Part shown: positions 8,569 to 19,100 of the stretch, piece by piece | How positions within the stretch are numbered: the first letter of the stretch is position 1 | Layout of the letters: each line of letters starts with the position of its first letter | Source: an uncultured Phocaeicola sp. | GTDB taxonomy: Bacteria; Bacteroidota; Bacteroidia; Bacteroidales; Bacteroidaceae | Direction: 5' to 3' | NCBI GenBank assembly: GCA_958434805.1 | Contig: CAUBDX010000023.1 | Location: 1 to 52,514, forward strand | DNA: 52,514 bases | Position numbers and translations under genes: made by a program | The notes under the pieces: model-generated | The model's input: the letters and a program-made list of their open reading frames with translations, nothing else | What the model was told of the DNA's origin: nothing | The model's database searches: none

Positions 8569-10968
8569 TTATTCCACTACCTTAAAGCGGGCAAACTTCA
8601 GCAAGAGTTGCTTCTCGCCTGCATGCTGGAAACGCACGGTAGCCTTACAGTTGTCTCCCGTACCTTCCACGCAGATAATTTCTCCACGTCCGAAGCGTTC
8701 ATGCTCTATCTGCTGCCCTGCCGATACAGGAGCACTTCCTCCCGCAGCCGATGAAGCCGATACAGCCGAAGAAACCTTACGCAAGGTACGCTGGGGAGCC
8801 GGCTTTACAAAACGATGAGGCTCTTGAGGAATCTCCCCTCCATCAAACATCGATGGTCCCTCCTCTCGCACCGGTCGCTCATAAGTGCGTTCATACGTCC
8901 GTCCCCGCGAAGCAGAAGCAGCAGAAACAGCAGCTCCATACCCTCCCGGTGACTCACGGCGGAAACGGTTCATACCCTCTTCAACCTGCTGCGTCATCAC
9001 CTCTCCCTGAGGCAAGCTGAGGTAACGGCTGTCGATGTCTTTCAGAAAGCAGCTGGGGCGACTGAATTCCATCTTCCCGAACTTGAAGCGGCTCTTGGCA
9101 TACGAAAGGAAGCAATGTTCTTCGGCACGGGTCAGTGCCACGTAAAACAAGCGGCGTTCTTCCTCAAGCGCACGGGGAGAGTCGGACATCAGGCTGGGGA
9201 ATAACCCCTCTTCCATCCCCACCACAAATACATTCTTAAACTCCAGTCCCTTGGCAGAGTGAATGGTCATCAGCGTAATCTTAGGCTGGTTTTCATCCTC
9301 CTTGCTGTCTTGGTCGGTCAACAGAGCCACCTCCGACAGATAGTCGGTGAGATAGATATGGGTATTTCCTTCTTCCTTCCGTGAGTCGCAAAACACGTTC
9401 ATACCGTTAATCAACTCCTCAATGTTCTCCTGCCGGCTCAGATTCTCCGGCGAACGGTCTTGGGTAATATCTGCCATGATGCCCGAACGTCGCACAATAT
9501 CCTGTCCGAGTTCATATGCGTCTTTCTGTTCGGCAGCTTCCACAAAGCCTTGAATCAGCGAACGGAAATTCTGCAGTTTGGCATGCGTTCCTTTATTAAT
9601 AGCAAGTCCGTAAGTCAAGGGGTCATTCAGCACCTCCCACAAGCTCACCTTTGCCTGCGAAGCAGCTGCAACCAGCTTGCCCAGTGTGGTATCGCCGATT
9701 CCTCTTGCCGGATAATTCAGCACCCGCTTGAAAGCCTCCTCATCGTTGGGGTTCACCGCCAGACGGAAATAAGCAATCACATCCTTTACTTCCTTGCGCT
9801 GGTAAAACGACAGTCCCCCGTAAATGCGGTAAGGCAACATACGCTTGCGGAGTGCCTCCTCAAAGATACGGCTCTGCGCATTGGTGCGATAAAGAATGGC
9901 GAAATCATCGTAAGCATAACCTTCGCGCACGTGAAGCTGCACCAGTTTATTGGTCACAATCTCTCCCTCTTCCACATCACTGTATGCGCTGAACACCCGG
10001 ATGGGGTCACCGGCAGCTTTTTCAGAAAACACCTCCTTGCGTATCTGCTCCCGGTTCTTGGCAATCAAGCTATTGGCAGCCTTTACAATGGTCTGCGTAG
10101 AGCGGTAGTTCTGTTCCAGCTTAAAAAGCCGGGCATCTTTATAGAGTTGCGTAAACTTCAGGATATTATCGATATTCGCCCCTCGGAACGAATAGATACT
10201 CTGCGCATCATCGCCCACCACACACACCCGGCGGTGCAGTCCGGTAAGCTGCAACACGATGCTATGCTGGGCAAAGTTGGTATCCTGATACTCATCCACC
10301 AGGATGTATTTGAAACGCTCGGCATACCGCGCACACACATCCGGATGCTGCTTAAACAGCTGATACGTATAGACCAGCAAGTCATCAAAATCCATCGCCC
10401 CGCTCTGCCGGCAACGTTCCCAGTAACGGGTGTAGATTTCCCTTACCAGCGGCATCTTGGCAGCCTGATCATTCTCCACCATCTCACGGCAGGAAGCATA
10501 AGCCTCCGGACTCACCAGATGGTTCTTGGCATTGCTGATACGGCTCTGCACCGAGCCCGGCTTATACGTCTTCTCGTCCAGTCCCATCTCCTTGATAATC
10601 GCCTTGATGAGACTCTTCGAATCAGAAGCATCATAAATGGTGAAATGAGGCGGAAAGCCGATCACCTCTGCCTCCGTACGCAGAATCCGCGAAAACACCG
10701 AGTGGAAGGTTCCCATCCACAACGAACGTGCCCGCTCTGCTCCCACCTGCCGGGCAATACGCTCCTTCATCTCACGCGCTGCCTTGTTGGTAAATGTCAG
10801 TGCCAGCACCGACCAGGGTTCGTATCCCTGATCGAGCAAATAAGCTATTTTATAGGTCAGCACACGGGTCTTTCCCGACCCTGCCCCGGCAATCACCAGT
10901 GAAGGTCCGTCACAGTAAATCACCGCTGCACGCTGACTTTCGTTCAGTTCATCTAAATAATTTGTCAT
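8569..10968 (-). CDS. pcrA: ATP-dependent DNA helicase, UvrD/PcrA type
   Basis: A 799-residue superfamily 1A 3'-5' helicase for repair and removal of recombinases. Walker A is AGAGSGKT (about residues 27-34). Motif II is the DEYQDT segment, followed by VVGDDAQSIYSFRGA and QNYRST. Motif V is TIHSAKGLEF and motif VI is VALTRAEE. The C-terminal 120 residues are low-complexity (Ser/Ala-rich) and then form a small Tudor-like tail (ERFGRGEIICVEGTG...KQLLLKFA), as in PcrA. I set the start at MTNYLDELN. The open frame continues upstream for 14 codons, but those codons overlap the -7 box, so a transcript could not include them. Confidence 0.93.
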   Translation of the reverse strand: MTNYLDELNESQRAAVIYCDGPSLVIAGAGSGKTRVLTYKIAYLLDQGYEPWSVLALTFTNKAAREMKERIARQVGAERARSLWMGTFHSVFSRILRTEAEVIGFPPHFTIYDASDSKSLIKAIIKEMGLDEKTYKPGSVQSRISNAKNHLVSPEAYASCREMVENDQAAKMPLVREIYTRYWERCRQSGAMDFDDLLVYTYQLFKQHPDVCARYAERFKYILVDEYQDTNFAQHSIVLQLTGLHRRVCVVGDDAQSIYSFRGANIDNILKFTQLYKDARLFKLEQNYRSTQTIVKAANSLIAKNREQIRKEVFSEKAAGDPIRVFSAYSDVEEGEIVTNKLVQLHVREGYAYDDFAILYRTNAQSRIFEEALRKRMLPYRIYGGLSFYQRKEVKDVIAYFRLAVNPNDEEAFKRVLNYPARGIGDTTLGKLVAAASQAKVSLWEVLNDPLTYGLAINKGTHAKLQNFRSLIQGFVEAAEQKDAYELGQDIVRRSGIMADITQDRSPENLSRQENIEELINGMNVFCDSRKEEGNTHIYLTDYLSEVALLTDQDSKEDENQPKITLMTIHSAKGLEFKNVFVVGMEEGLFPSLMSDSPRALEEERRLFYVALTRAEEHCFLSYAKSRFKFGKMEFSRPSCFLKDIDSRYLSLPQGEVMTQQVEEGMNRFRRESPGGYGAAVSAASASRGRTYERTYERPVREEGPSMFDGGEIPQEPHRFVKPAPQRTLRKVSSAVSASSAAGGSAPVSAGQQIEHERFGRGEIICVEGTGDNCKATVRFQHAGEKQLLLKFARFKVVE

Positions 10969-10996
10969 CATAAAAATCGTATATCGTTCAGTTCCG

Positions 10997-11028
10997 CAAA
11001 GATAACCCACATCCGTGGCTCAGGCAAA
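10997..11028 (-). promoter_or_regulatory. Promoter of pcrA/uvrD
   Basis: On the minus strand TATCTTTG (10997-11004) is a perfect -7 box and TTTG (11025-11028) is the -33 box at 20-nt spacing. Its position inside the longer open frame decides the pcrA start codon. Confidence 0.75.
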
Positions 11029-11087
11029 TTTAGAGATTAATCAGCACTTCCCACCCCTGATGGGGCAGAAAAATCATCATCCACCTC

Positions 11088-12038
11088 TTATTTTTCCGCC
11101 TTTCCACGCCTGTAGTCTTCCATCTCTTTCCGGCTACGGCTTGAAGTAACCAGATAAACTCCGCCAAAAATCAAGACCACTGCCCCACCTTTCACCAGAT
11201 TAAACGAGTCCATTCCCCAGCATACGGCTACGATACATGCCACAATCGGCTGGACGTAATTATACATACCCGCCACAGTGGGACGCAATGTCTTTTGCCC
11301 GATAACCACAAGCATATAACTGAAGAACGTGGCTCCAATCACAATAAAAGCCAATCCGCCGATTTCTTCCGGCAACAGACTACCCCAGTCAGTCTGAAGC
11401 AAATCGTCGGCAGAGAAAGGCAGCATACAGATAAACGCATAGGTAAACATCCACTTCATGATTGTAACCAGCGAATATTTGTTCACAAAATCCTTGAACT
11501 TCACAATATAAAGCGCATAGCTAAACTGCGCGGTGAGTACCAGCAGATTGCCCCATAGAGCAGTATCACCGTGAGCCGATGAGGTCAGCTGTGCCGCTGC
11601 ATCCCCGCTTCCCAGAATAAGCAGCAAAGCCCCCCCTGCCCCCGAGGCTATACCCAATACTTTTTTCCCGGTAATCGGTTCTTTCAGTATCACAGCAGCC
11701 AGCACCATAGCCCATAACGGCATACTGGTTGTAATGATAGAAGCATTCCCCGGTGAAGTCAGGCTGACTCCGAATATAAAGCATCCCTGATTAAACACGA
11801 TGGCAAGCAGCGAAGCTACAAAGAGGCTTGCCAAATCTTTATGCCCCACATGTTCCGGTTTCCGGAAAAAGGAAGCAATCCAAAACAAGACCATCGCCCC
11901 GCCAACACGCAGGTCGGTTACCACCAGTGGAGATACCGCTCCACCCAGCATAATCATCTTCGACACGGGCGACATGAGTCCCCACATGACATTCGCCCCC
12001 ATCATAGAGGCATGCCCCTTCCAACAAATCTTTTCCAT
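11088..12038 (-). CDS. EamA/DMT-family transporter
   Basis: A 316-residue membrane protein with ten predicted helices in two EamA repeats (about residues 15-145 and 165-300), the layout of the drug/metabolite transporter superfamily. The N terminus MEKICWKGHASMMGANVMWGLMSPVSK is typical of Bacteroidales members. The substrate is unknown; amino-acid or metabolite export is usual. It is a single gene with its own promoter near 12120. Confidence 0.88.
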   Translation of the reverse strand: MEKICWKGHASMMGANVMWGLMSPVSKMIMLGGAVSPLVVTDLRVGGAMVLFWIASFFRKPEHVGHKDLASLFVASLLAIVFNQGCFIFGVSLTSPGNASIITTSMPLWAMVLAAVILKEPITGKKVLGIASGAGGALLLILGSGDAAAQLTSSAHGDTALWGNLLVLTAQFSYALYIVKFKDFVNKYSLVTIMKWMFTYAFICMLPFSADDLLQTDWGSLLPEEIGGLAFIVIGATFFSYMLVVIGQKTLRPTVAGMYNYVQPIVACIVAVCWGMDSFNLVKGGAVVLIFGGVYLVTSSRSRKEMEDYRRGKAEK

Positions 12039-12119
12039 TATTTACCTTCTCTTCCTAATTCAACGGTAAAGACGCACGTCTGCTCCAAATCATTCAGTGC
12101 ATCCTGACCAATACCAATG

Positions 12120-12127
12120 CAAAGATA
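12120..12127 (-). promoter_or_regulatory. -7 box of the EamA transporter gene
   Basis: TATCTTTG on the minus strand, 81 nt upstream of the start codon, matches the TAnnTTTG consensus. No clear -33 box is seen. Confidence 0.5.
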
Positions 12128-12251
12128 GAAAGCAACTTCCTTACATCCGATGTAATTGCAGAGAAAAATTTCTTTCAGCCGGCTTATATCATTCCACTTC
12201 CATAAAAACACTTATTTCTGCCTACATAAAAATTATCTAATATCAAAAGAC

Positions 12252-13432
12252 ATGGATATCAAAAAAAGTTTCTTTCTAATGACCGCTCTGTCATTGATTG
12301 GCAAAGTGGCATCCGCACAGGTTATTCTACCTGTATCTACCCCACGCACTTCGCTGGTTGTTGAAGCCACAAAAGGAGGAGAACTCAAACAGCTTTATTA
12401 TGGCGCTAGGCTGAACGAAAAAGACTTGACTTCAATCAACGCCTCTGGATTGCCTGGTATAAATGCCTATCCAGTTTACGGCATGAATTGCCAAAGTGAA
12501 ACGGCCCTCGCCGTAAAACATAGTGATGGAAATAGAACGCTCCAAATGGAAGTTATCAAAGTGGAAAACGATACAGCTGCCCACAGCATCCTTACCACTA
12601 TTTTCTTGAAAGACAAGGTCTATCCCTTCTATGTCAATGTATACTACAAGGCATATTTACCAAAGACAATCAAAGCCATCTGTACATTGATTTTCACCGC
12701 GGATTTGAAAAGGTGTGCCAACGCATCCGGAATAAATACCCTAATCTGATCATTCAGGCTTGTGCCAGTGGAGGCGGACGTGCCAACTATGGATACCTTC
12801 CTTATTTCGACGAATTTTGGGTAAGCGATAATACCGATGCCCTACAGCGCATTTACATGCAGTGGGGAACATCTTATTTCTTTCCTGCCATTGCCATGGC
12901 ATCACACATCAGTGCGGCTCCAAATCACCAGACTTTCCGGAGTATTCCGCTGAAATACCGTATTGACGTAGCTATGAGCGGACGTTTAGGCATGGAAATC
13001 CAACCTAAGAACATGACCGACGAAGAAAAGAGTCTGTGTCGCAAAGCCATAAGTGAATATAAAACCATCCGCCCGATTGTTCAGTTTGGAGATATTTACC
13101 GCCTCGTTTCACCTTATGACAAACTCGGGGTTGCCTCGCTCATGTATACTTCGCCCGAAAAAGAGAAGGCGGTATTCTATTGGTGGAAAACCGAGACATT
13201 TGTCAATCAGCACTTGCCACGCGTGAAAATGGCTGGACTGGATACTGAAAAAAACTACCGAATTCACGAACTGAACCGAATAGACAATGAACCTCTGCCG
13301 TTTGAAGGGAAAGTGTTCAGCGGTAATTTTCTGATGAATAACGGATTGGAGATTCCGTATACCCATAAAGTAGATTATCACAAACTAAACGATTATGCCA
13401 GCCGAATTCTCTATCTGGAAGAAGTACGATAA
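12252..13432 (+). pseudogene. GH36 alpha-galactosidase, internal deletion and frameshift
   Basis: Two pieces of one glycoside hydrolase family 36 gene. Piece one (12252 to about 12660) gives a signal peptide (MDIKKSFFLMTALSLIGKVASA) and the N-terminal beta-sandwich domain as far as VYYKAY. Piece two, in another frame (about 12656-13432), starts at TKDNQSHLYIDFHRGFEK and carries ACASGGGRANYG, the acid/base motif FWVSDNTDA and the C-terminal domain. About 330 residues expected between them, including the nucleophile block (KWDMN in the family), are absent. The enzyme cannot be active. One out-of-frame deletion with its junction near 12650-12662 explains both defects. The gene ends at a clear terminator. 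Confidence 0.88.
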
Positions 13433-13457
13433 ATAACTTCACATCACACAACAGCAA

Positions 13458-13500
13458 CGCCAGAACTTCTTGAAAGCAGAAGTTCTGGCGTTTATCTTTT
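13458..13500 (+). terminator. Rho-independent terminator after the GH36 pseudogene
   Basis: A perfect 13-bp stem, CGCCAGAACTTCT (13458-13470) and AGAAGTTCTGGCG (13478-13490), with loop TGAAAGC, followed by TTTATCTTTT. The T-run is on the plus side, so it ends rightward transcription. Confidence 0.9.
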
Positions 13501-13555
13501 TATATATACACCAGTCTGTATTCTTCGTTTAGTGATTGATTATAAAGTAGACTGA

Positions 13556-14863
13556 TTATTTCAGTTTCACGTCCAGCCAGTCTTCCAGCAGCGACTTGAT
13601 TTCGCGCTGTTTCTTCTCGCTGAATGTAGCGATGCGGGTAGAATGACTTCCGCGCGGATGCACAAACACATGAATGTTTTTCTTTCCCTCCAACCAAGTC
13701 ACTCCCGATGCCGTCCACGGGTCGTTTTCACCGTAAATATAAATCATCTTCGGATCTTCATTTTTCAGGAAATCCACCGTATGGCGATAAAGCGTATCAT
13801 CAAAAGTCAAGTCATCCAGCTCTTCGGGAAGCATCACCCGGCGCAGATAATCCTTTGCCGTAGCAATGCTGAGATAAGCCTTAAACGGTTCCACATCATA
13901 GCCATAATAGCCCAGTTCCTTGGCGGCCTGCACATTAAAAGAAGGGAAAGGAGACTGCTGTGAAAAATAATCAGGTGCATTGATGGCAATCAGATGATCA
14001 AACCACACCTTGTCGGCATCTTTTTCCGAAGGGATATTTGCCACCGGCATACCCCACTGCCACAGAGCAAAAGCATACTCCAGCACACAGTAGTCGAACA
14101 CCTCTTCCAGCGGAACCCGGAACGTATATCCCTTCTCCTTGCAGTAAGCAGCCAGCATGGGAAGCAAAGCCTGCTTCCGTTTCAGCAACGTAAGCTGCGC
14201 CTCTTCCACCGCCTTGCGCTCCTTAGCCGTACCCACCTGTTCACGCAAGAACACCTCATGACGTCCGTCCTCCAGCGACTGGTTCAGCGGTGCTACATAA
14301 GGCACCGACACCTCCACATCGTCCGGATAATACGAACGGTAAAACATCGTAGTCTGTCCGCCCTTGCTGATACCCGTGGCAATCCATTTTCCCGAATACA
14401 AGTTACGGAACGTAGTATTCACCCGATGCAAGTCAACCAGCGAGTTCTTCACCGTCAGATACGCCCAGTTACAAGGCTGCGGCATCGACTCACCGAAATA
14501 GCGGTATTCCACAAACACCAGATTAGCGTTGAGCAACATCGACAGCTCCTCTTTATAGTTCGGATTGACCGCATAATTGGCATCATATCCCTCAGTAACC
14601 AAGACCGTAGGACGGTCATAGCCCACATGAGCCAAGATAACCCGCTGCTTGAAGCTCCCCACCTCAGGATGAGCCGGGTCCAGCAACTGGTCGATATACA
14701 TCACATATTTATTTGCATAGTGCTTACTGGCAAGCGTATCCACTTGCGTTACACCCGGCAACGCCTTCAGTTTATTCCAAACTTCTATATCGGCAGCCTG
14801 TGCGGTCACTACCCGGAAGGTCAGTGCCAGCAGCATCAACAGTTGTAAAGATCGTTGTTTCAT
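13556..14863 (-). CDS. S37 family peptidase (prolyl tri/tetrapeptidyl aminopeptidase type), secreted
   Basis: A 435-residue exported serine peptidase. It has a Sec signal peptide (MKQRSLQLLMLLALTFRVVTAQA) and then an alpha/beta-hydrolase fold of the S37 family (PF05576). The nucleophile elbow is GISKGGQT; the oxyanion block EYRYFGES precedes it. The late YIYGENDPWT (Asp) and HPRGSHSTR (His) complete the triad. Known S37 enzymes release tri- or tetrapeptides from proline-containing substrates. I start at MKQRS because it opens the signal peptide; the frame runs 24 codons further, into mazG. mazG lies 25 nt upstream on the same strand and is probably co-transcribed. Confidence 0.87.
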   Translation of the reverse strand: MKQRSLQLLMLLALTFRVVTAQAADIEVWNKLKALPGVTQVDTLASKHYANKYVMYIDQLLDPAHPEVGSFKQRVILAHVGYDRPTVLVTEGYDANYAVNPNYKEELSMLLNANLVFVEYRYFGESMPQPCNWAYLTVKNSLVDLHRVNTTFRNLYSGKWIATGISKGGQTTMFYRSYYPDDVEVSVPYVAPLNQSLEDGRHEVFLREQVGTAKERKAVEEAQLTLLKRKQALLPMLAAYCKEKGYTFRVPLEEVFDYCVLEYAFALWQWGMPVANIPSEKDADKVWFDHLIAINAPDYFSQQSPFPSFNVQAAKELGYYGYDVEPFKAYLSIATAKDYLRRVMLPEELDDLTFDDTLYRHTVDFLKNEDPKMIYIYGENDPWTASGVTWLEGKKNIHVFVHPRGSHSTRIATFSEKKQREIKSLLEDWLDVKLK

Positions 14864-14888
14864 TGTTTTATTCGTTAACGAGGTAACT

Positions 14889-15683
14889 TCATTTTTCATT
14901 CTTCTCCAGCTTCTTCGCCTCATTCCAGATGGCATCCATTTCCTCCAGCGTCATATCCTTCAGGTTACGTCCCTCCTTGATGGTATGCGCCTCCAGGTAA
15001 TTAAAGCGGCGGATAAACTTCTGGTTCGTACGCTCCAGTGCATTGTCCGGATTAATCTTATACAGCCGGGCAGCATTGATCAGACTGAACATCACGTCGC
15101 CGAATTCCGCTTCCGCTTTCTCCTTGTCCATCTGGTCCACCTCCTGCTCAAATTCGGCAATTTCCTCTTTCACCTTCTCCCAAACCTGCGCACGCTCTTC
15201 CCAGTCGAAACCCACATTACGCGCCTTATCCTGGATACGGTAAGCCTTAATCAAGGCAGGCAGTGCATCCGGCACCCCACTCAGCACCGATTTGTTGCCG
15301 TCTTTTTCCTTCAGCTTAATCTGTTCCCAGTTTTCGGTAACCTGTTCAGCCGTATCAGCCTTCACCTCACCGAACACATGCGGATGGCGGAAAATCAGCT
15401 TGTCGCACAGTTTGTCACACACATCTTTGATATCAAAGTCCCCCGTTTCACTTCCTATCTTGGCATAAAACACCACGTGCAGCAACACGTCGCCCAGTTC
15501 TTTGCAGATATTCATCCGGTCGTTCTTCATCAGTGCGTCAGCCAGTTCATACACCTCTTCTATTGTATTGGGGCGCAGACTCTCATTCGTCTGCTTTCTG
15601 TCCCAAGGACACTTCACGCGCAATTCGTCAAGCACGTCAAGCAATCGCCCGAAGGCTTCCATTTGTTCTTGTCTGGTATGCAT
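14889..15683 (-). CDS. mazG: Nucleoside triphosphate pyrophosphohydrolase MazG
   Basis: A 264-residue tandem-domain MazG, which hydrolyses NTPs to NMP and PPi. The N-terminal domain has KCPWDRKQTNESLRPNTIEE (about 24-43), the metal-binding EEVYE and ELGDVLLHVV. The second domain repeats the pattern as EEIAEFEQE and EFGDVMFSLINAAR. Length and motifs are complete. It precedes the S37 peptidase gene by 25 nt. Confidence 0.95.
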   Translation of the reverse strand: MHTRQEQMEAFGRLLDVLDELRVKCPWDRKQTNESLRPNTIEEVYELADALMKNDRMNICKELGDVLLHVVFYAKIGSETGDFDIKDVCDKLCDKLIFRHPHVFGEVKADTAEQVTENWEQIKLKEKDGNKSVLSGVPDALPALIKAYRIQDKARNVGFDWEERAQVWEKVKEEIAEFEQEVDQMDKEKAEAEFGDVMFSLINAARLYKINPDNALERTNQKFIRRFNYLEAHTIKEGRNLKDMTLEEMDAIWNEAKKLEKNEK

Positions 15684-15709
15684 GTTTGATTTTTCTTTAT
15701 TTTACCCGA

Positions 15710-15717
15710 CAAATTTA
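15710..15717 (-). promoter_or_regulatory. -7 box upstream of mazG
   Basis: TAAATTTG on the minus strand, 26 nt upstream of the mazG start, matches TAnnTTTG. The -33 region is not convincing. Confidence 0.5.
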
Positions 15718-16017
15718 CAGAAAAAAAGCCAGCTTTATGCCTTTTTGATAAATTCTTTTTCACTCTTCTCCCCTTTCAGCCATTCCTGCCCTTCCGCCAT
15801 CCCCGAAGCCTTTTTCTATCATAATAACAGATAGCATATTTTCGTATCTATTCTTAAATATACGTTAATATCACCCCGTACATAAATCATACACCCCATT
15901 TTTCTATCAATCCATAAGCAATCACCCGTATAAATACAGCAGATTAACACTCTTTTTACCTATCATTTCTTGATTTATATCTATTAAAACGATAGTAATA
16001 TCATTTTTTTTAAGATT

Positions 16018-16050
16018 TTTGTTTGATTTTAATAAATATTCATACCTTTG
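16018..16050 (+). promoter_or_regulatory. Promoter of the susC/susD operon
   Basis: TTTG (16018-16021) and TACCTTTG (16043-16050) are 21 nt apart, a good Bacteroidetes promoter. It leaves a 5' leader of about 60 nt before susC. The rest of the 430-nt gap (15684-16017) is AT-rich and shows nothing else I can name. Confidence 0.7.
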
Positions 16051-16115
16051 CGTCAAGACAACATAAATAATACATATAAAAGATTAATAACTGTTTAATT
16101 TAAAAGAGAGAATTT

Positions 16116-19100
16116 ATGAAAGAGAGAATGTTCATGCTGTTAGCCTGCTTCTTCATGAGCTGGAGCCTGGCAATGGCGCAGACTGCCACAGTGACAGGTG
16201 TAGTCACTTCCGCCGACGACGGCGAACCCGTAATCGGTGCGTCGGTATTAGTTAAAGGTACTAACACAGGAACCATCACCGGAATCATGGGAGACTTTAC
16301 CATCCCCAATGTACCATCCTCGGCTACCACCCTGATTATTTCCTATGTAGGAATGGTATCTCAGGAAGTAGCCATCCAGCCGGGAACCCTCCAGGTTGTA
16401 TTGAAGTCCGATGCCAAGACCCTCGATGAGGTCGTCGTAACCGCCATGGGTATCTCGCGCGAGAAGAAAGCCTTGGGATACGCCCTGCAGGAAGTAAAAT
16501 CCGATGAAATCACCCAAGCCGGTCAGCTGAATGTAGCCAACTCCCTTTCGGGTAAGGTGGCAGGTATCCAGATTACCTCACAAGGTGGACAGGTAGGTGC
16601 TTCACAGAACATTGTCATCCGCGGTAACTCTTCCTTCGGAGATAACTCCCCGCTGATTGTAGTCGATGGTGTGCCCATCCAGAACGATAACGGAACCGGT
16701 TCTGCTGTCAACTTAGGTTCGGGTCTGAACGACATCAACCCCGAAGACATCGCCTCCATCTCCGTGTTGAAAGGAGGTTCGGCTGCCCTCTACGGTATGC
16801 GTGCCGGTAACGGAGTCATCCTCATCACCACCAAGTCGGGCAAGAAAGACAAAGGTATACAAGTTTCTTACGACGGCAGCTTCACAGTCGACCAGATTTA
16901 CAACCTGCCCAAGCTGCAGAACAAATACGGTCAGGGTTATTACGGCAGCGAATACGACTGGAAAGCATCAGGCTATAGCGAAAACATGAGCTATCAGGAT
17001 TTTGCCGTACAGAATGGCTATTCTTATTATGATGGTGCCGGAAACGGAGTCAACGACAATGCCGACGAATCATGGGGTCCGCGTCTCGACATCGGACTGA
17101 TGATTCCACAGTATAACAGTCCCGTAGTCGATGGTGTACGCCAAGCTACTCCGTGGGTTTCACAGCCCGACAACATCAAAGATTTCTTCAACATCGGCTA
17201 TTCACAAAACCACGTCATCTCACTGACCGCCACCACCGAAAAGAGTTCCACCCGTGTATCTCTCGGCTTCCGCGACCAGAAGGGTACCACCCCGAACACC
17301 GACCAGAAACGTTATTCGGCTGCAGTCAATACCCGGATGGATGTAAACAAATACCTTGAATTCAACTTGGCAGCCAACTTCATCCGCACCAAGAGCAACA
17401 ACCTTCCGGGAACAGGCTACGACCAGAGAAACGTATTGCAGTCACTCCTCCAGTGGCACGGCCGTCAGATTGATATGGACGACTTGAAACAGAACTACGA
17501 CCAGAAAGACGAGTTTGGCAACTATACCCATTACAACTGGCAACAGGCATACACCGTAAACCCCTATTGGGTACTCAACCACAACCTGAACAAATACGTG
17601 CGCGACCGTTTCTACGGAAAGACCTCTATCTTTATCAAGCCCACCGACTGGCTGAAGTTTGAAGGACGACTCGGATTCGACCACTACGATTCAAACCAAC
17701 TCTCCAACGTAGAATGGAGTATTGACTACCCTGACGGATATTTCCGCGACTATGACCGCCGTACTACTGAAATCAATGCCGACTTCATTGCTTACTTCAC
17801 CAAGCAGTTCGGCGATTTCAATGTAAACGCCCTTGCGGGAGCCAACTATCGCGACTACACTTACGAAATCAAGACACTGGGAGCTGACGAACTGACCGTA
17901 CCAGGTGTATATACCGTAGCCAATGCCAAAGGCAATGCCTACACATCAGAAAACCATAACACCCGCCGTTCAAATTCAGTCTATGCCAACCTGTCTTTAG
18001 GATGGAAAAACCAGCTGTATGCCGACATCAGCGTACGCAACGACTGGGATTCTACCATCAAGGATGCCTTCTTCTACCCCTCATTCAGCGGTAGCTGGAT
18101 TGTAACCGAAACCCTCCCGATGCTGACCAACGGCAAGTGGTTGAACTTCCTGAAACTCCGCGGAGGATGGGCAAAGATTGGTAATGCTACCGACCCCTAC
18201 GTATCCAATGCGTATTACTCGGTATTGTCGGCTCCGTTCGATGGAACCACCCTGTATTATAACCCCACCACCTACCCCGCACAAAACCTGCGTCCTGAAA
18301 TGGTGAAAACATGGGAAATCGGTCTGGAAGCCAACTTCCTCGATAACCGCATCCACTTCGACGGTGCGTATTATCAGAAAACCACTACCGACCAGATTAT
18401 GCAAGCCAACCTTTCCACTGCCACCGGATATAACGCCATGTACATCAATGCCGGTAAAATCAGCAACAAGGGAGTAGAAATCCAGTTATCTGCCGATATA
18501 TTCCGCAATCCGAAAGGATTCAGCTGGACCACCACCTTCAACTGGTCGAAAGATAAGAGCCGCATTGACGAACTCTATTCCGACCCCGTAACCGGACAGA
18601 AGCTCGATGCCTATGAAATCGGCAGCAGCTGGAGCTGTAAAAACTACGCCATGGTAGGCAAGAGCTGGGGTACACTGGTAGGAACCGGATACGTATATAA
18701 TGAAGACGGATCCATCCTTGTAGAAAACGGTATGCCCGTCTATAAGGCAGCACAGGAAATCGGTGACGTAACCCCCGACTGGCTCGCCGGATGGAGCAAT
18801 GAGTTCACCTATAAAGACTGGAGCTTCGGCTTCCTGCTCGACTTCCGCAAAGGAGGCGATGTTTACTCCATCTCGCAAGCCTTCGGTTCACAGACCGGTA
18901 TCTACGACTATACCGCAGCAGGCGACATCCGTGAAAACGGAGTCATTGCCGGAAAGAACGTACTCACCGATAAGGTATTCAAGACAGCCGACGGAAAGAT
19001 CAACGATGTAGCCGTCAATGCCGAAGACTTCTTCGCCAATTTCTATACCATCTGCCAGATGTCTGTATTCGACGGATCCTACCTGAAACTGCGTGAGGCA

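Noticed and set aside
9460..10902. Long open frame antisense to pcrA
   Set aside because: A shadow of the helicase reading frame; the protein is His/Leu/Arg-rich without motifs.
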